Shown here: positions 62,753 to 64,000 of the stretch, piece after piece
Numbering within the stretch: the stretch's first letter is position 1
Layout of the letters: the number at the start of each line of letters is the position of its first letter
Source: Flavipsychrobacter sp.
GTDB lineage: Bacteria; Bacteroidota; Bacteroidia; Chitinophagales; Chitinophagaceae
DNA: 64,000 nucleotides
Direction: 5' to 3'
Assembly (NCBI GenBank): GCA_024508935.1
Contig: JANINW010000037.1
Coordinates: 62,001 to 126,000 of the forward strand
Position numbers and translations under genes: made by a program
The notes under the pieces: generated by a model
What the model was told of the DNA's origin: nothing
The model's input: only the letters and a program-made list of their open reading frames with translations
The model's database searches: none

Positions 62753-64000
62753 ATGGACAAGGTTAGCTTATTAAAGCAGAAGGCAGAAGCTGCAATGCTG
62801 GGCGGCGGTGAAAAACGCATAGAATCGCAACATAAAAAAGGTAAGCTTACAGCACGTGAGCGTTTGCAGCTTTTGCTGGATGAAGGCTCTTTTGAAGAAA
62901 TAGGCATGCTAGTCACACACCGCAGCCGTGATTTCGGTATGGAGAAAGAGGTATATATGGGTGATGGCGTAGTAACCGGGTATGGTACTGTGAATGGCAG
63001 ATTGGTATATGTTTTCTCGCAGGATTTTACAGTGTTTGGCGGCAGCCTTTCTGAAACACATGCAGAAAAGATCTGTAAGATAATGGACCTTGCCATGCAA
63101 AACGGTGCGCCTGTTATAGGTTTGAATGATAGTGGCGGTGCTCGTATACAGGAAGGTGTGGTATCACTGGGCGGGTATGCCGATATATTTTACAGGAATG
63201 TAAAAGCTTCCGGTGTTATACCCCAGATATCAGCCATTATGGGCCCATGCGCTGGTGGCGCTGTGTATTCTCCTGCCATCACCGATTTCATTATGATGGT
63301 AGAACATACTTCTTATATGTTCGTTACCGGTCCTAACGTAGTAAAGACGGTAACACATGAGAATGTGACCAGCGAGGAATTGGGAGGTGCGCATACCCAT
63401 GCCAGCAAGTCAGGCGTGACCCATTTTGCACTGGCTAACGAAGTGGAATGTATAGAGCGCATCAAGCAATTGCTGAGCTATATGCCGCAGAACTGCGAAG
63501 AAGATGCACCGATGTATGCATACGAAGCTGGTGATGAAAAGCGTACCAAGCTGAATGGAGTAGTGCCGGATAATCCTAACCAGCCGTATGATATAAAAGA
63601 AGTGATAGAAGAAGTGGTAGATGCGGATTCTTTTCTTGAAGTGCACAAAGACTATGCTGAAAATATAGTGGTGGGATTTGCTCGCATAGCGGGCCGCAGT
63701 ATAGGTGTGGTTGCCAACCAGCCGGCAAGTCTTGCAGGCGTGCTCGACATAAACTCGAGTAAGAAAGGGGCACGTTTTGTACGCTTCTGCGATGCCTTCA
63801 ATATACCGCTGCTGGTGCTGGTAGATGTGCCGGGCTTCCTGCCGGGTACCGACCAGGAATGGAATGGCATCATCATCAACGGGGCTAAACTATTGTATGC
63901 TTTGAGTGAAGCTACTGTGCCTAAGGTAACTGTCATTACCCGTAAGGCTTATGGTGGTGCCTATGATGTAATGAATTCCAAGCATATAGGTGCAGACCTG
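62753..64000 (+). CDS. pccB: Acyl-CoA carboxylase carboxyltransferase beta subunit (3' truncated by window)
   Basis: The frame is open from the ATG at 62753 to the last base, giving 416 codons of an enzyme that is normally about 510-520 residues. It has [20 protein letters not shown] at the N-terminus and [14 protein letters not shown], which holds the oxyanion-type Gly-Gly loop. [32 protein letters not shown] and [18 protein letters not shown] follow, ending in the second-half carboxyltransferase region. This is the carboxyltransferase of biotin-dependent propionyl-CoA or acetyl-CoA carboxylases, acting in odd-chain and branched amino-acid breakdown. The alpha subunit is not in the window. 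Confidence 0.92.
   Translation, partial: MDKVSLLKQKAEAAMLGGGEKRIESQHKKGKLTARERLQLLLDEGSFEEIGMLVTHRSRDFGMEKEVYMGDGVVTGYGTVNGRLVYVFSQDFTVFGGSLSETHAEKICKIMDLAMQNGAPVIGLNDSGGARIQEGVVSLGGYADIFYRNVKASGVIPQISAIMGPCAGGAVYSPAITDFIMMVEHTSYMFVTGPNVVKTVTHENVTSEELGGAHTHASKSGVTHFALANEVECIERIKQLLSYMPQNCEEDAPMYAYEAGDEKRTKLNGVVPDNPNQPYDIKEVIEEVVDADSFLEVHKDYAENIVVGFARIAGRSIGVVANQPASLAGVLDINSSKKGARFVRFCDAFNIPLLVLVDVPGFLPGTDQEWNGIIINGAKLLYALSEATVPKVTVITRKAYGGAYDVMNSKHIGADL

Overview
This window is a chromosomal segment of a member of the Bacteroidota, most likely a Chitinophagaceae-type organism; I cannot name the genus. The evidence is: several secreted proteins ending in type IX secretion system (T9SS) sorting domains, TAnnTTTG promoter boxes ahead of several genes, LytS/LytTR regulation, a short archaeal-type ProS, a Bacteroidetes-type AMP nucleosidase and a long PurF-like protein. 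No rRNA, tRNA, insertion sequence, prophage or CRISPR array was seen. Gene density is high, genes read in short operons on both strands, and symmetric hairpins separate many convergent pairs.

Left part (1-11.2 kb): the 3' end of an M1-type peptidase that continues into an outer-membrane beta-barrel-like domain; a LytTR regulator and its LytS-type kinase; an orphan 82-residue T9SS sorting domain; a PurF-like amidotransferase; a LysE-family exporter; an MBOAT acyltransferase; tsaE; and a copper-type P-ATPase divergent from tsaE.

Surface and secretion region (11.2-26.6 kb): a tight operon of a small lipoprotein, a T9SS metzincin protease, a T9SS Ig-repeat protein and a membrane histidine-phosphotransfer-like protein with no ATPase domain. 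It is followed by an ECF sigma factor with a zinc-binding anti-sigma/TPR protein, a membrane pyrophosphatase, and two further large T9SS proteins. One of these shares modules with the Ig-repeat protein of the operon.

Housekeeping middle (26.6-45.2 kb): uvrA, a polyprenyl diphosphate synthase, an abundant-type OmpA protein with a clear promoter, an N-acetylglucosamine-kinase-like protein, a CtpA-type protease, a standalone HSDR_N-like nuclease-fold protein, AMP nucleosidase coupled to a double-NBD ABC protein, parE, a FadL-like porin, a Gly/Tyr-rich secreted protein, proS and a DUF5362-like membrane protein.

Right part (45.2-64 kb): a ClC channel/exchanger, a long-chain acyl-CoA ligase, a second ATPase-less histidine-phosphotransfer membrane protein followed by an FtsEX/LolDE-like ABC pair whose ATPase lacks the H-loop histidine, an acidic protein, two penicillin-binding-fold serine hydrolases, a lipoprotein, a PaaK-like adenylating enzyme, guaB, an ACP phosphodiesterase, a DsbA/FrnE-like protein, a FUSC membrane protein, a TlpA-like thioredoxin and the start of a carboxyltransferase beta subunit cut by the window edge.

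The best candidates for something undescribed are the two operons that end or begin with an ATPase-less SHKVRS phosphotransfer protein (11.2-17.0 kb and 49.1-51.5 kb), the peptidase-barrel fusion at the left edge, and the free-standing T9SS sorting domain.
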